Assembly (NCBI RefSeq): GCF_013373865.1
Contig: NC_050476.1
Location: forward strand, 5,254,501 to 5,318,500
Length of the DNA: 64,000 bases
Source: Monomorium pharaonis
Lineage: Eukaryota > Arthropoda > Insecta > Hymenoptera > Formicidae
Reading direction: 5' to 3'
How positions within the stretch are numbered: position 1 is the first letter of the stretch; each line of letters opens with the position of its first letter. This document shows, piece by piece, positions 50,867 to 61,859 of the stretch. The position numbers and the translations under genes were made by a program. The notes under the pieces were generated by a model. The model did no database searches, was not told the DNA's origin, and saw nothing but the letters and a program-made list of their open reading frames with translations.

Positions 50867-51154
50867 AATAAATAGAAATTTTTATCAGGTAAACCTGTGT
50901 CTGTCATTGTCCTTTTATATTATAAATTATAATAAAGACAGATAATAGGTATCTGTCGATAAAACTTCCCGATAAAATGGAGCAATCGGTCTTAAATAAA
51001 TAACGATTATATTTCAAGATTATTGTCAAGAAAATAATCCTTGTAAAGATAATCGCAGGTAAAAATTGAGAGCAATCGTAAGTAAGTGCCCTTCTTTAGG
51101 GCGAGAGTGACATTTTTCCGCGTATCTTTGTATCATTACTCTTTTTTTTTTCAC

Positions 51155-52372
51155 CTTGATGCCGCTGCGGCCCTGCTGCTTGAGCAACACATTCTCCGGC
51201 TTCATGTCGCAGTGTATGATCTTGTTCTTGTAGAGCGCGTCCAGGCAGAGGAGCAGGGAGTGCGAGAACTTGCGGACGAGCTGCAGGCTGAAGCCCTTGA
51301 AGTTGTTCTTCTTGATGAGCTCGTAGAGGTTGATGCTGAGGAGCTCGAAGGTGATGCACATGTGGCAGCGGAAGGTGAACGAGTCGAACATGTGAATGAT
51401 GTTCATGGAGTTGTCCTTGTCCTGCTCGCGCAGCTTGCGCAGTATACGTATCTCCTCGTGCGCCTGACGGTGGAAGCGCTTCTCGTTCCGCACCATCTTG
51501 AGGGCGACGTGCTCGTGGGTCTTGTGATCGTAGGCCTTGACCACCTGGCCGAACGAGCCCTTGCCGATTACGCGCAGCACCTCGTAGCGATACGCCACGT
51601 GGTCGTGCGGCACGTGGATGTACGAGCCCTGTTCGTTGTCGTACTCGTTGTTGTTCGGCCGGCCGATGATGCCCGGCCGCTTCTTCGCGTTCGCGCCGAT
51701 GAAGTAGATCTGCTGGTAGTTGAAGATCTCGTGGTGCTCGTACGGCGTCAGCTTGTTCATGTAGAGCTTCATCACCATCTCCGGCGTGATGATGGCAGTT
51801 TTCGGCTTGACGCTGACGATGCTGTTGCTGCCGCCGCTGCCACCACCGCCACCACCACCGCTACTTCCTCCACCGCCACCACTTCCGCTACCGCCGTTAC
51901 TTCCGTTGCCTCCGTTTTCGCTTCCATCGCCACCTCCACCACCTCCTCCTCCGCCGCCGCCGCCGCCGCCGACACCGCGGCCTCCAGCACCGCCGTTGGA
52001 GTTGCCATCGGAACGGCCGTTTCTCACCACTGGACTGCTCGACTGGCTGTTGGGTTGCGAGTGCGAGTTGTGGCTGGAGTTGTGACTCACCGGCCAGTTA
52101 CTCAGGCCGATGCTCTCGCCTTTCCACGGTAATCTCTGATAGCCGACGTAAGGCACCACCGAGTCGTCGCCGCCGCCGCCACCTCCTCCACCAGTCTGCT
52201 TCAGGCTGCCGGTCAGCCCGGTACCCTTGATGATCGGCGGCAGGTGGTTGCCGCTCTCGCTGCTCGAGATGTACGGCTGCGTCGAGATCGCGCCCGCCTG
52301 CACGAACGGATTCGTTTTCGAGAGGGGCATCTCGATCCTGCTTGCCGCCGCCGACAGGGCCAGGCTAGTCAT
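51155..52372 (-). CDS. Dyrk2: Class II DYRK kinase, first coding exon (N-terminal region and kinase N-lobe)
   Basis: This exon encodes residues 1-406. The start at 52372 is the first in-frame ATG. The N-terminus is Ser/Asn/Gly-rich with two polyglycine tracts (61-68 and about 130-180). The NAPA-type region (KTAIITPEMVMKLYMNKLTP onward, about 191-240) and the DYRK homology box (YDNEQGSYIHVPHDHVAYRY, 244-263) identify a class II DYRK; in this class the NAPA region is needed for tyrosine autophosphorylation during maturation. The kinase domain begins at about 263: glycine loop GKGSFGQV (270-277), ATP-binding Lys292 in VALKMV, and the catalytic loop HCDMKPEN with Asp389, where Met replaces the usual Leu. 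The exon ends at GIK before a GTGAAA donor. Neighbours are a GC-rich 5' UTR upstream and a 35-kb intron downstream. Confidence 0.95.
51770..52190 (-). repeat. GGN trinucleotide tracts coding for polyglycine
   Basis: GGC/GGT/GGA triplet runs (about 51830-51985 and 52168-52191) encode the two glycine-rich segments of the Dyrk N-terminus. Their purity in places suggests slippage-prone DNA with likely length variation between individuals. Confidence 0.9.
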
Positions 52373-52382
52373 TGGTGCCCAT
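52365..52382 (-). promoter_or_regulatory. Five-codon upstream ORF overlapping the Dyrk start
   Basis: An ATG at 52382 lies 10 bases upstream of the Dyrk start, out of frame, and reads Met-Gly-Thr-Asn-Asp-stop. Its stop codon lies just past the Dyrk ATG, within the Dyrk coding sequence. Neither ATG has a purine at -3. It would be a regulatory uORF if transcripts include it. Confidence 0.5.
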
Positions 52383-54008
52383 TGATTTCGCGCCGCCTCG
52401 TATATCCGTCCTATCCGTCGTCGTCCCTCCCCCGCCGTCGGGGCTCGAGTATCATCGAGAGTCCACGTGTCGCGATCAGCGCGCTATCCTCGCGTCCTCC
52501 TCGCCGCCGGGCGCTACGTCCAGGGAGAGATGCCCCGCGGGCGACGCTGCGGAGGGGCACATGATCGGTATACGCAAACTCGCGAGTGTCCACAGTTTTT
52601 TTATTTAGTACTATTATTATTATTATTATTGTTACTGTTATTGTTGTATTCCCCGGGGGCCTCGCGGGTAAGGGGGGCCCTCGCGTAAAATGCAGCGGAC
52701 TAGAAGGGGTTGCACTCGCGGCGAGTTTTTTTTTTATTTTTTTTTATTGCTCTACGGATCTCCTTCGCTTCCTCCTTTCCCTCGATTCCTGGCGATCGCG
52801 CTGACGAAGGTGGACGACTCTCGCACCCGCGCTCCCGTCGTCGTCCCGACGAGGTGGCGGCCGCTCGCGGAAGGCGCGGATCGTCGAGCGTCTCGCGATT
52901 TTACGACCTGTCCCGGCGAGCGACGAGGGCGAGCGCATCGCGTCGCCGAACTCACCACCGCGCCGTCGGCTGTCCCCCCGCACACACTAACGCACTCGCA
53001 CGCACGCACGCACGCACACTCGGCTCGGTGTGAGGTTATTGGCACCGGGCTGCCGCGAGTTTGACGACTCCGCCGTCGAGGCCGCGGTCGCTGTCGCCGC
53101 GTCGTCGTCGCCGTCGCCGTTCCATTCTTACGTGCCCCCGGACGGCGCGCGAAAATACCCTTCGCCCCCCGGTGTCGGCGACGGTGCGGGTCTCGCCGGC
53201 CCGCCGATGATCCGGCGACGATCGATTCCACCTCTCGCGGGCGGCGATGCCGCCGTGCACACAAAGAACCGCCCCCCCTCTTCCCCCTCTTTCTCTCTCT
53301 CTCTCTCTCTCGCGGACGCGTATCACTCGCCGAAACGCACAGACATACGCACTTTCCCTCGCACTCGCGAAAATCCGCGCACAATGTGTTCTACTGGTTT
53401 TTTTTTTTTTTTCGTTAACGAATTTCCGAATGCGGCCGGGGGTCGTGGACCGCCCTCTCTACTCTCCCTCGGCGACGAATTCCTCTTCCTCTAGCTCGCC
53501 CGTCTGTCACATCCTCGGCCCGACGACTCTCTTTCGTCACCGGCTCCGACGAGTAGTAGTCACGCGGACGGCGAGCACCGTCGGCGGCGACATAACACGA
53601 GCCTCCTCCTCCTCCTCGTCGTCGTCGTCGGCCTCACCGCGCCGGACGGCGGCACCGTGTCGTCGATGGCATGAAACGATCTCGTTCGACGGCCGCGTGG
53701 AACGTCGTCGTCGTCATTAACTCGACCGGCGGTTGCGAATCTCTCTCTCTCTCTCTCTTTCTCCGTCTCTCTCGGTCTCCTCGAAGCGCCGAACAAAGGG
53801 AGCGCCGGTCGAATTCGTCGCTTCTGGCGCACTGACTGGCCGATCGTCGCCGCTGCTGCCGCTTCCTCTCGCTCTCGCTCGTCGCACCCCGCGCGGCTGG
53901 CTCCCTCCCTTCCTCGCCGTCCGTCCGTCCGTCTGTCCGTCCGTTCGTTCGTTCGTCTGTCCGACCGTCCGCCTCGCTCGATCCGTCGCCCTTTTTCCGT
54001 CCGTCGCG

Positions 54009-54040
<32 letters not shown>

Positions 54041-55020
54041 TACACACACTCACACACTTTGTCTATTCCTTTTTTCTAACCGCGAGAATGATCACCACCG
54101 ACCACACCACCACCAGCGGCACGTCGCGGGGTTGATATCCGGCACAGGCACGACGATGCACGCACACTCCCGGCCGAAACGCGCGACGTCGGTCCCCCCC
54201 GTGTTAATAAATGCCCGGTCGCGGGACGGGACGCGGGGGAGAAGATCGCGGACGGATCCTTTACGGTCCTGACGCGTACGAGGACGTCGCCGTCGTCGCC
54301 GCTCTCGGCGACTCCTCCATAACGCTGCTGCTCCAGCTCCTCCTCCTCCTCCTCCTCCTCCGCCTCTTTCGCCTCTTGTTGTTTACGACGCGACGGGTGC
54401 ATACGCGACGGGCAGCGACGTCGGGACGCGACTGTTCCGTCTCCGTCCGCAGCACCGCGCACAGGTGTTCGCGCGAGCGCGGGGAGCGTCCCCCTTTCCG
54501 CCCTCCCGCCTCGCTCTGTCCCTCTCTCTCTTTCTCTTTCTCTCTCGCGCGCGCTGTCTCTCCCTCCGTCGCTCGACTCCCGATCGACAACACGCGACGC
54601 GCGCTCGGCGTCGAAGCGGAGACTCTCTCACGCGGATTTGCGCGGATTCTGCTCTCGCGACTGCGGCGCTCGGACGATACCACCGTCCCGACGGTTCCGT
54701 CGGTTGTCGTCGTACCGAGCGACTCGGGCTCGCGGATTTCTCGATCCGACTGAGACGAGACGACGATGACGACGGCGGAGTCTCGTTACTGCGACACCGC
54801 CGACCACCGGGTCAGCGCGACATCACGGTACCGTCCCGTCGACGGCGAGGCGAGTCCCCGCGTGCGCAAATCTTCGTGCTCCATCACGGCGTTCCGTTGA
54901 CTCCGCGGGAGACGACACCGGGGCAGATTTTGCCCACTGTCGTCGAGGTCAGGAAGCGCCGGACGCTCGCGAGAGGGCGACACTCGTCGGCGCGCAGCCC
55001 AGACTCTCTTCACCGATAGT
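52373..55020 (-). promoter_or_regulatory. GC-rich Dyrk 5' UTR and promoter region
   Basis: G+C- and CpG-rich low-complexity DNA directly upstream of the Dyrk start codon. Seen: CT tracts on the plus strand (GA on the gene strand) at 53288-53311, 53740-53758, 54008-54040 and 54520-54547; CTC triplets near 54337-54360; an ATT-triplet run near 52610-52640; T runs near 52728 and 53398; CGT-triplet runs. Open frames of 100-210 codons on both strands are arginine- or serine-rich and overlap freely, so they reflect composition. GA tracts are binding sites for the insect GAGA factor, common at paused promoters. The transcription start and any 5' UTR introns could not be placed. Promoter activity is inference from position. 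Confidence 0.5.
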
Positions 55021-56432
55021 TACGGTCTACAATAATACTCGATATCGAATGACTCATAAAGTAATGAATAAAATGAAACTTTGCGTTGGATCGTTGAGAT
55101 TTTTTCTCCCCATTGAATGTTTCGCTAAATGTTGATTGTACTTCCTTTTTCTATTTTTACACAACCTGCAGCTTTAAAATTCTCTAGAAGTACTTGATAT
55201 AGGAAGAAAACCGTCTGCCGAGCTTAATTACATCTGATTTTGTCAGATTGCGACTTAAGCAATTACACTTAACATCTTGCCTCGAATGATCTGAAATTCT
55301 TGAAGAATTTTCTATTTGTAATTTGATACACCGTGCAAAGCGTAAAATGAAAAAGAAAATCAGGATAGCTCCAGATGTAAAGTGTAATAAAATACATATT
55401 AAAATATACACGCGCACGCGTTAAAATATATGGCATAGATAATTAAGTAGAAATATGATTTTAGTATAGAAGTCCGATACGAATCATATATAGATCGTCC
55501 ATCTTAAACATTACGTCACTTCAAACAAATTGCATCGAACGTAGTAAATAATAAATATTCAAGGTCCGATTGCACCAATACGTAACTTTAAGCATGGTTT
55601 AACTTGTTTTCTATCTTATTTGTAGTTTATAAAATTAGAAAAAATAGAAAGTAAGTTATAAACTATAAATTTACATTTTTAGAATAAAACGTTTCAATAT
55701 AAAAACGTCTTCAAGTATAAAGTTTAATTTGCGTTCAAATTGTTATTCAGACCATTCAAATCGATTAAATATACATGCATCTCAACGGAAATGTGCTGGC
55801 CATATGATTCTTAAAAGTGCATGTGTGCATCCGGAAATTTGCGCAACCGATCAGATGATTGTTTCAGCATACTCGTATCTAGACGAGATAAGTTTAGGAA
55901 CCTTTAAGGGTCGGCAGGAGTATCAACTTCTGTTGTGAATTATTCGTCGTTTTCATATCACAACCAAAATACAAAGAAAATCTTATTAAATAAATAGTAA
56001 ATAGCAGGATCGCCCGTAGCTGTCTTCGGAGAGATTTTTTACAAAACAAGTCAATATAAAATTTGTATTAAACGTAAATGCTGTGGGTCACAAAATTATA
56101 TTTATTAAAACTTTTTAAGACAAAATATAAAATCTGGCTCTGTAGCTACATTATTTTATAAAGAATATATCAAAAAAGATTTGGAGTCATACACAATGAT
56201 TCTTTTCTATGATTCGTTTCTTCTTCTGGATCCAGTGAAGAATTAAAGACAAGAACCAATCAGATTAGAGCGTTCAGTGCGTTCTGAATACAGGCGAGAG
56301 ATCAGGTACGTTCTTTTCAACTGAACTATTGGATGGATGTACACATGGTGCATCGTTTATTCTCGTTGTTAAATATTAAACGAGGATGTTAGAGCCTTAG
56401 TAGAAGTGCCTTGGAAGTTAGAGCCTTGGCTG

Positions 56433-56631
56433 ACTTACAATCTTAGGACAAGTTTTATGTTTTAAATCTTTGCCTTTAGTAACGTTTGCGATAACTGTCT
56501 TGTATCTTAAGTCTTAAAAGTTAAAAAGCAAATTATTTGTTTGTGACTTAAGACTTGACTTGAAACAAGACAATTATTACGTTACTAAAGAAAAAGATTT
56601 AAAGCATAAAACATTGTCTTGAAATTATAAA
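56433..56631. mobile_element. Inverted-repeat element, arms about 80 bases
   Basis: The left arm (GGACAAGTTTTATGTTTTAA, then CTTTAGTAACGTTTG, then CTGTCTTGTATCTTAAGTCT) is matched in reverse by the right arm (GACTTAAGACTTG, then AAACAAGACAATTATTACGT, then TAAAGCATAAAACATTGTCT), with a centre near 56530. No coding frame; it fits a MITE or other hairpin-forming element. Confidence 0.7.
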
Positions 56632-57287
56632 TCAATCTGTTCTGCTAGCCCTTTAACCATTACTATTTATGCCAAAAATATTTTTTTAAAGTCCAAATAT
56701 TAATTGTTTTTTATGTATGAATGTTTTTTAATAATTTTTTTACATAGATAAAATTTCAATTACAGAATTAATTAGAGAATTAATTAAAGTTAAAAATTAA
56801 ATCACTTCAAATAAATTGAGTTAAGCTAAAAGTGGTAAACGTGGTTTAACTTTTTAACTTTTCATGTGTACACAATTTTCGTTTCTGATTCGTCATTTAC
56901 TTGCGTTTATTAGGCAAAAAATTAGTCATTCTGTCTAGTCTAGAATGACAAGACACCGCGGGCATTACTCAGCAGACTAATCGCCGATTTATTAAGTCGA
57001 TCGGAATTTGATCGACTGAATTTGACCCAGAATCATTCTCGGTGCGCCACGAAATAGAGAAGATTTTTGTAGAATGCGAGACAACAGGCGATAGGACAAG
57101 CTTCCGATGTACAATGACGAAGAGAAGCAACTATTAGCTTTTATTGCTATCACGTTATTAAACATGAAAGGCACCTCAAAAGTAATAACTTTTTATTCAT
57201 AATTTCTGTGTTCCTACATTGTGTTCTCTAGCATTATGTGCAAAAGCTTATACGCGTATATACGTGGTTGAGCACGTTGTGCTTCGA

Positions 57288-57295
57288 TTACGTCA
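57288..57295 (+). promoter_or_regulatory. CRE-like site upstream of the Atg8 gene
   Basis: TTACGTCA (TGACGTAA on the other strand), a CREB/ATF-type binding sequence, lies about 165 bases upstream of the Atg8 start codon. Position is suggestive; function is unproven. Confidence 0.3.
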
Positions 57296-57456
57296 CGTCC
57301 GACTAACCCAAGCTGACTCCTCGTACGGCGTCGTTGTACATGTTAGCTAGCGTTATTTTGACCCGAGACGGAGACGGAGACCGAGTCCACAGCTGATAGC
57401 GCGTCGCGTACGTCGCAGTAGGTGATAGTGCGTTATAACGTTATATTGCGACAAAC

Positions 57457-58977
57457 ATGAATTTGACGCCCAGGAGATCGTACAAGGAGAAACGTACATT
57501 CGGTAAGTCGATCTCGATCGCGATAGGGAGGTAGGGCAGGATAGACAGGGAAAACAAAGGGCGGAAAGGGCACTTGCATCCTTAATTTGGGGTTCTAGAC
57601 ATCGTTCTGGAAAGACCGATTCGCCTTCAGCTCGCGAAGCCTCGGGCGATCGAAGACTCGTTTTTCGATATTTACAGCACACACACGCACACACACACGC
57701 GCGCACACACACACACATATTTTATATATGATATATATATATGTGTGTATGTGTATGTGTGTGTGTATATATCCACATCTTCATGCAAAGGCTAATCACG
57801 CGACGAGCGTATTCTTGCGTTTCGTCCACTTTGAATAAACATCGCGAATACGCGATTCGCGACAGATAACGCGAGCGCAGAGAAACAAAGCATTGGTTGA
57901 AAACAAAGGGCGAAAAGTATTAGGGCGATAAGCGTGAAACTTCGCGTTTATGACGCTAGAAATTCGCACCGAGGTCTCGGACCTTTGAGAGAATTGGCTA
58001 GTGCGATTGGTCAGTTGGCCCAATTAATCAAGTGCGATTTATTAAATTATTCCTTTGTCCGAGATATTGGCGCGATTTTTAGTATCGTGGACACCAAGGG
58101 CTTTGTATTTGGAATGCACTTATCAATGTTAACTTTTTTGCTTTATTGTATCCTTATTTTATGTCCAGTCAACATTTGTAGAATGCACCAAGTTTAAGAT
58201 ATTTGCTGTATATATATATATATATAAATTGAAAGATCAGTATGATAAATGTGCATTTTGAATCAAGTCATGGATCACAAATGTAGCTCATTCGAATGAA
58301 TTAAGAAATCCATCAAGATTGAACGTTGATAAGATACCGAGTATTATTAATGTGAAATTGATTATTTTTCCTCCTTTTCTGTTAATCTAGAACAGCGATA
58401 TGTTAGTGCCGAGGAAATCAGAAAGTTGCATCCAAACAAAATTCCCGTTATTGTAGAGCGATACAAACAAGAACATCAGCTGCCACTTTTGGACAAGAGT
58501 AAATTTCTGGTGCCAGATTTCCTAACGGTAGCAGAATTTTGCAAAATAATCAGGTATATCTTTTTAAGATGATGATCCTCTCAAGAGATTTTGTAAAATA
58601 TAAGACAAATATATTATTCATTTGCTAGAGGGACATAACTCAAATCAAATTTTCTAGTTTAAATGTTTTGAATCATTAAAATTATATATATAAATTTTAT
58701 ATCTATATTATCTATAAATTTGAAAATTGATGCGTGATATACATTACATTAGTTTACATATAAAAATAAGTTGATGGTGTATAAGTAAATTAATGTATCA
58801 TATGTAAATAGACGTCGGCTGCAGCTACATCCGACACAAGCCATTTTCCTACTGGTGAATCAGAAAAGTATAGTAAGTGGTTCTCTGACCATGGCTGAGC
58901 TCTACCAACAGGAGAAGGATCCAGATGGTTTCTTGTACTTTGTGTTTGCTAGTCAGGATGTATTTGGCAATCATTAA
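57457..58977 (+). CDS. Map1lc3: LC3-type Atg8 (MAP1LC3-like) autophagy protein, three exons
   Basis: Exons 57457-57502, 58391-58553 and 58812-58977 join with GTAAGT, GTATAT and AG junctions into a 124-residue protein, the normal Atg8 size. It has a basic N-terminal helix (RRSYKEKRTF), KIPVIVERYK, LDKSKFLVPD, KIIRRRLQLHPTQAIFLLVN and EKDPDGFLYF, which are LC3 rather than GABARAP signatures. Phe54 and Leu55 line the LIR-binding pocket of the family. The C-terminus is ASQDVFGNH: Gly122 is the conserved glycine that Atg4 exposes and that is conjugated to phosphatidylethanolamine, here followed by only two residues. The protein acts on autophagosome membranes in cargo capture and membrane growth. 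Fly Atg8a and Atg8b are GABARAP-type, so this gene has no direct fly counterpart. Lies head-to-head with Dyrk. Confidence 0.95.
57503..58390 (+). other. Intron 1 of the LC3-type Atg8 gene, with CA/TG hairpin microsatellite
   Basis: 888 bases between GTAAGT and CTAG. It contains a CA-rich tract (about 57676-57715), an AT tract and a TG-rich tract (about 57742-57768) in succession, so the CA and TG parts can pair. An 87-codon frame at 57934-58197 has a hydrophobic end but no family resemblance; treated as chance. Confidence 0.85.
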
Positions 58978-59649
58978 CCGAAACAGAAAACTTTAAACCA
59001 AGTGAGTAACACGGCTCTTGACGAGTTGTCATTTCTAACTTGAGTTGTGAGCTCGGCTATATATATAATTAATGAGAAAATTTACAGGTAAAAACGAAAT
59101 ACCTCCTCGGCACTTAACGATACACTTTGATAGATGTTTATGTGGAATTTTGTGGGGATTTTAGATCTGCTAGTAACTTTATCTGCCTTTAATTGAAATG
59201 TGCAGAATCTTTGTGATCGACTTACCGTACCTGCTGGAATGATTAATAGAACAATCATATGATTTATTTCATGGGAATTTGTGTATAAAATCATTACGGT
59301 GCTTTCTATCCCTTCGACATATGGACAAATTACATCTATATATAAGTTAGCATATGTAGCGTTTACTTAGTTTATACTATTAATGACGAATTTTACTACT
59401 AATTTTAGCGATGATAAACTATAAATTAGTAATAAGCCAATATATTTATCTAAAGATGTGAGAGATTCTTTTTTTATTCAAGATCATTCAAAACTATGGA
59501 AGATTTTTATCTCTTTCTATGTCAAGTCTATATCTTTAGAACATTTTTTAAATTAAAATGTTATTTTAATACGTTTCAGATATGACATTTATTCAATCTG
59601 ATTATTCTTTTACAATTAACCTGTGTGGTAGGCCAGTCTTTTTTAGGCT

Positions 59650-59829
59650 GTCTACAATGTATGGAGTAAGCCTGGTGTAAGAAGTAGGAGTAGAAGTAAG
59701 TTTCAAGTCATAAGAAATTAGCGAATCATAGTCGATTATTCTCATCAGATTATTCAACTGATTAGTCGAAATAAATTATTTTAATTTCTGCTATTCTTCT
59801 ACGCCAAACTGACTTCACATATTGCAGAC
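59650..59829. mobile_element. Possible MITE, GTCTACAAT termini
   Basis: The left end GTCTACAATGTATGGAGTAA followed by GTGTAAGAAGTAG is an imperfect reverse complement of the right end (ATTCTTCTACGCC, then TGACTTCACATATTGCAGAC). About 180 bases, AT-rich centre with ATTATTC/GATTAGTCGA motifs, no coding capacity. Confidence 0.4.
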
Positions 59830-60377
59830 GCTCTAGTTTGTAATTCATGTAAAATCTGCATTATTATTATTACTACTTTAGTTTTTAAGCATAGGGTTTG
59901 TTACCGTTACACAATTAAAAACAAACTGAATTTATGTTTGCCAGCTCAAAAGAATTTTTGTTTTGATAAACTCTATTAATATTTTTTATTGATACATTAC
60001 ATTTTTATGTGCTCTATAGCAGTACTCCCAAAACCGTTTTATATTATGGTATTTTCGTATATAGAAATATCTTGCTATCATAATATCACATTGTTAAGTA
60101 TTATTTTTACCACACAATGCTAAGACATTGATAAAAGTGTTCATGTACATAACAATCCGCAACATGTGATGTACGATAATGTGCGTTAAATTCTCTCGTA
60201 AAATTACATTAAGTTTTACACAAGATATAAAATTGATCTCTGTCGGGTTCAACGATATGACAACAAAGTTAGTTAAGTGTTAAGTACTATACTACTTTAA
60301 TCAGCAAACTCTTCAGGGTCACGGTTTAAGATAATCTAACAATCTGATAAAATGTTCTCTCTGTAGGAAACTTGTAC

Positions 60378-60402
60378 AATAAATTTAAAAAAAAGAAATA
60401 AA
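60378..60402 (+). promoter_or_regulatory. Candidate poly(A) signals for the Atg8 gene
   Basis: Two AATAAA hexamers on the plus strand (60378-60383 and 60397-60402), about 1.4 kb downstream of the stop codon. A third lies at 61158-61163, so alternative 3' ends are possible. Confidence 0.35.
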
Positions 60403-61859
60403 ACATAAAGGATAAAAGTTTACTGTTAAGAGATGAGCAAAAAATCAGAAGAGCGCAGAAGTTTCTCAAACTTTTTAAATATTGAATAATACATAGTTAC
60501 ACGTTTGTATACTGATATATAGTCTCTCTGAGCTTTTTTAATTCTACTTTATAACGAATGCCAATCCATGCAATTGCTCTAGACATCTGTTTAATACAAT
60601 AGCCACGTTTATGTAAATATCTACTACTTTAACTTACACTATATCAGATGCAATTTTAAGCGTATATAGATATACAATATATAAAGATATATCTCTAATA
60701 ATAGTTTGATTTTTTTGTAACGCATTGTATCGATACGATATGTTCTTGCAGCGCTTTTACGCAAGTTGATATTATTTGACAAGTTTATCGGTTCACATAT
60801 TTTGCAACTTTGCGTATGTATGCATGTATGAATGTATCGCAACATACAATCATCGTACAATAGAAATACTGGATATTTATGCTGGATAATGATTCGGAAG
60901 ATATCCTGATGGTTGTTTTAATCGCACTTTCTTACGCCTTCCACGCTTAAAATGAAATAGGTATATATCCGAGCTTTGGAGAGAGAAAAAGAGACAAGAG
61001 GCGAGGCGTAAGGGAAGTGTAATTAAAACGAACGTACCTATGATTAAATTAAGAATGGTAGTGATACTAGCAGTAGTCAACATCACGTTTAGTGGTAAAG
61101 CTTTCGTGATGAATACGTGGAAAACTGTATGTACCCCACATTGTGCGATGTGTTTGCAATAAACTAATTTTTTTCATATTTTAACGTTTTCGCTACTTTT
61201 TATTCGATATTCAGGAAAAAGTGGATAACTACTTTTTCACAATTCTTGTAAATTCTGGTCAGTTTCAGAATGGCAAGTATGTACATACGTTATACATATT
61301 ATATATAATATTTCGAGATGTCTAATTTGATATCATAGTAGAGATAACTTTATTACATGATATATCAAGTTGAAATATATTAGAAGATATATATGAGTTT
61401 TCATTAAAAATAATTTGTTAATTATTAATGCACATATCACGATTCTAAATTTTTTCTGTGTACGACAAAGAAAGGTTCTAATTGCAATTAAGGAAAAATT
61501 CACAATTTGCTGTACATTATAATTAGTTTATATGTATATTTTTTAAACCATGTTCCTGTCTATATTAATCGCTTTAGTTTTTTATTTTATGCAATTATAA
61601 AAATATATATTATAAATTATATATATTATAAAAAAAAACTGATTACATATATATAGTTAGAGAACAAATGATATGTAAAACGTTTTATTTAGATTCGTTA
61701 TGCTATTGACACATTTTTTCAAGGTGCTATCGATACATCAATAAATTTAATCATAGACAGTAAGTATAGGCTTACTATGTCTATGAATTTAATATCATAC
61801 ATATTTTATAGTTAATTTTCAGACATCAACTATGCAAAGGGGCGAGTCCCTTCCGTCTT

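Larger units (their letters stand above)
15760..51154 (-). other. 35.4-kb intron of Dyrk
   Basis: Bounded on the minus strand by donor AAG|GTGAAA (exon 1 ends at 51155) and acceptor TTACAG|GTG (exon 2 starts at 15759). Joining the exons gives an uninterrupted kinase sequence (GIK followed by VIDFG), so no exon is missing between them. The intron alternates AT-rich DNA with GC-rich islands (about 24650-25800, 38400-40900, 42000-43200, 45380-46420). Other contents are listed separately: MITEs, a mariner fossil, tandem arrays and an unassigned membrane-segment ORF. No complete second gene was recognised inside it. Confidence 0.9.
55021..57456. other. Intergenic spacer between divergent Dyrk and LC3-type Atg8 genes
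   Basis: AT-rich from 55021 to about 57230, then GC-richer toward the Atg8 start. It contains a short repeat related to the 50440 element (about 55590-55670), a long inverted repeat at 56433-56631, and TTACGTCA, a CRE-like site, at 57288-57295. No coding gene is supported. Confidence 0.6.

Noticed and set aside
51086..52132. 348-codon open frame on the plus strand, antisense to Dyrk exon 1
   Set aside because: It is the complement of a strongly conserved kinase-coding exon with GC-rich third positions; the translation is a Val/Leu/Ala/Glu-rich shadow with no family resemblance.
52752..54753. Many 100-210 codon frames upstream of Dyrk on both strands
   Set aside because: They overlap each other in several phases, are dominated by Arg/Ser/Leu from CT/GA and CGT repeats, and fit a GC-rich 5' UTR rather than proteins.
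57934..58197. 87-codon frame with a hydrophobic end within Atg8 intron 1
   Set aside because: It lies wholly inside a well-supported intron, starts with GTG, and resembles no family.
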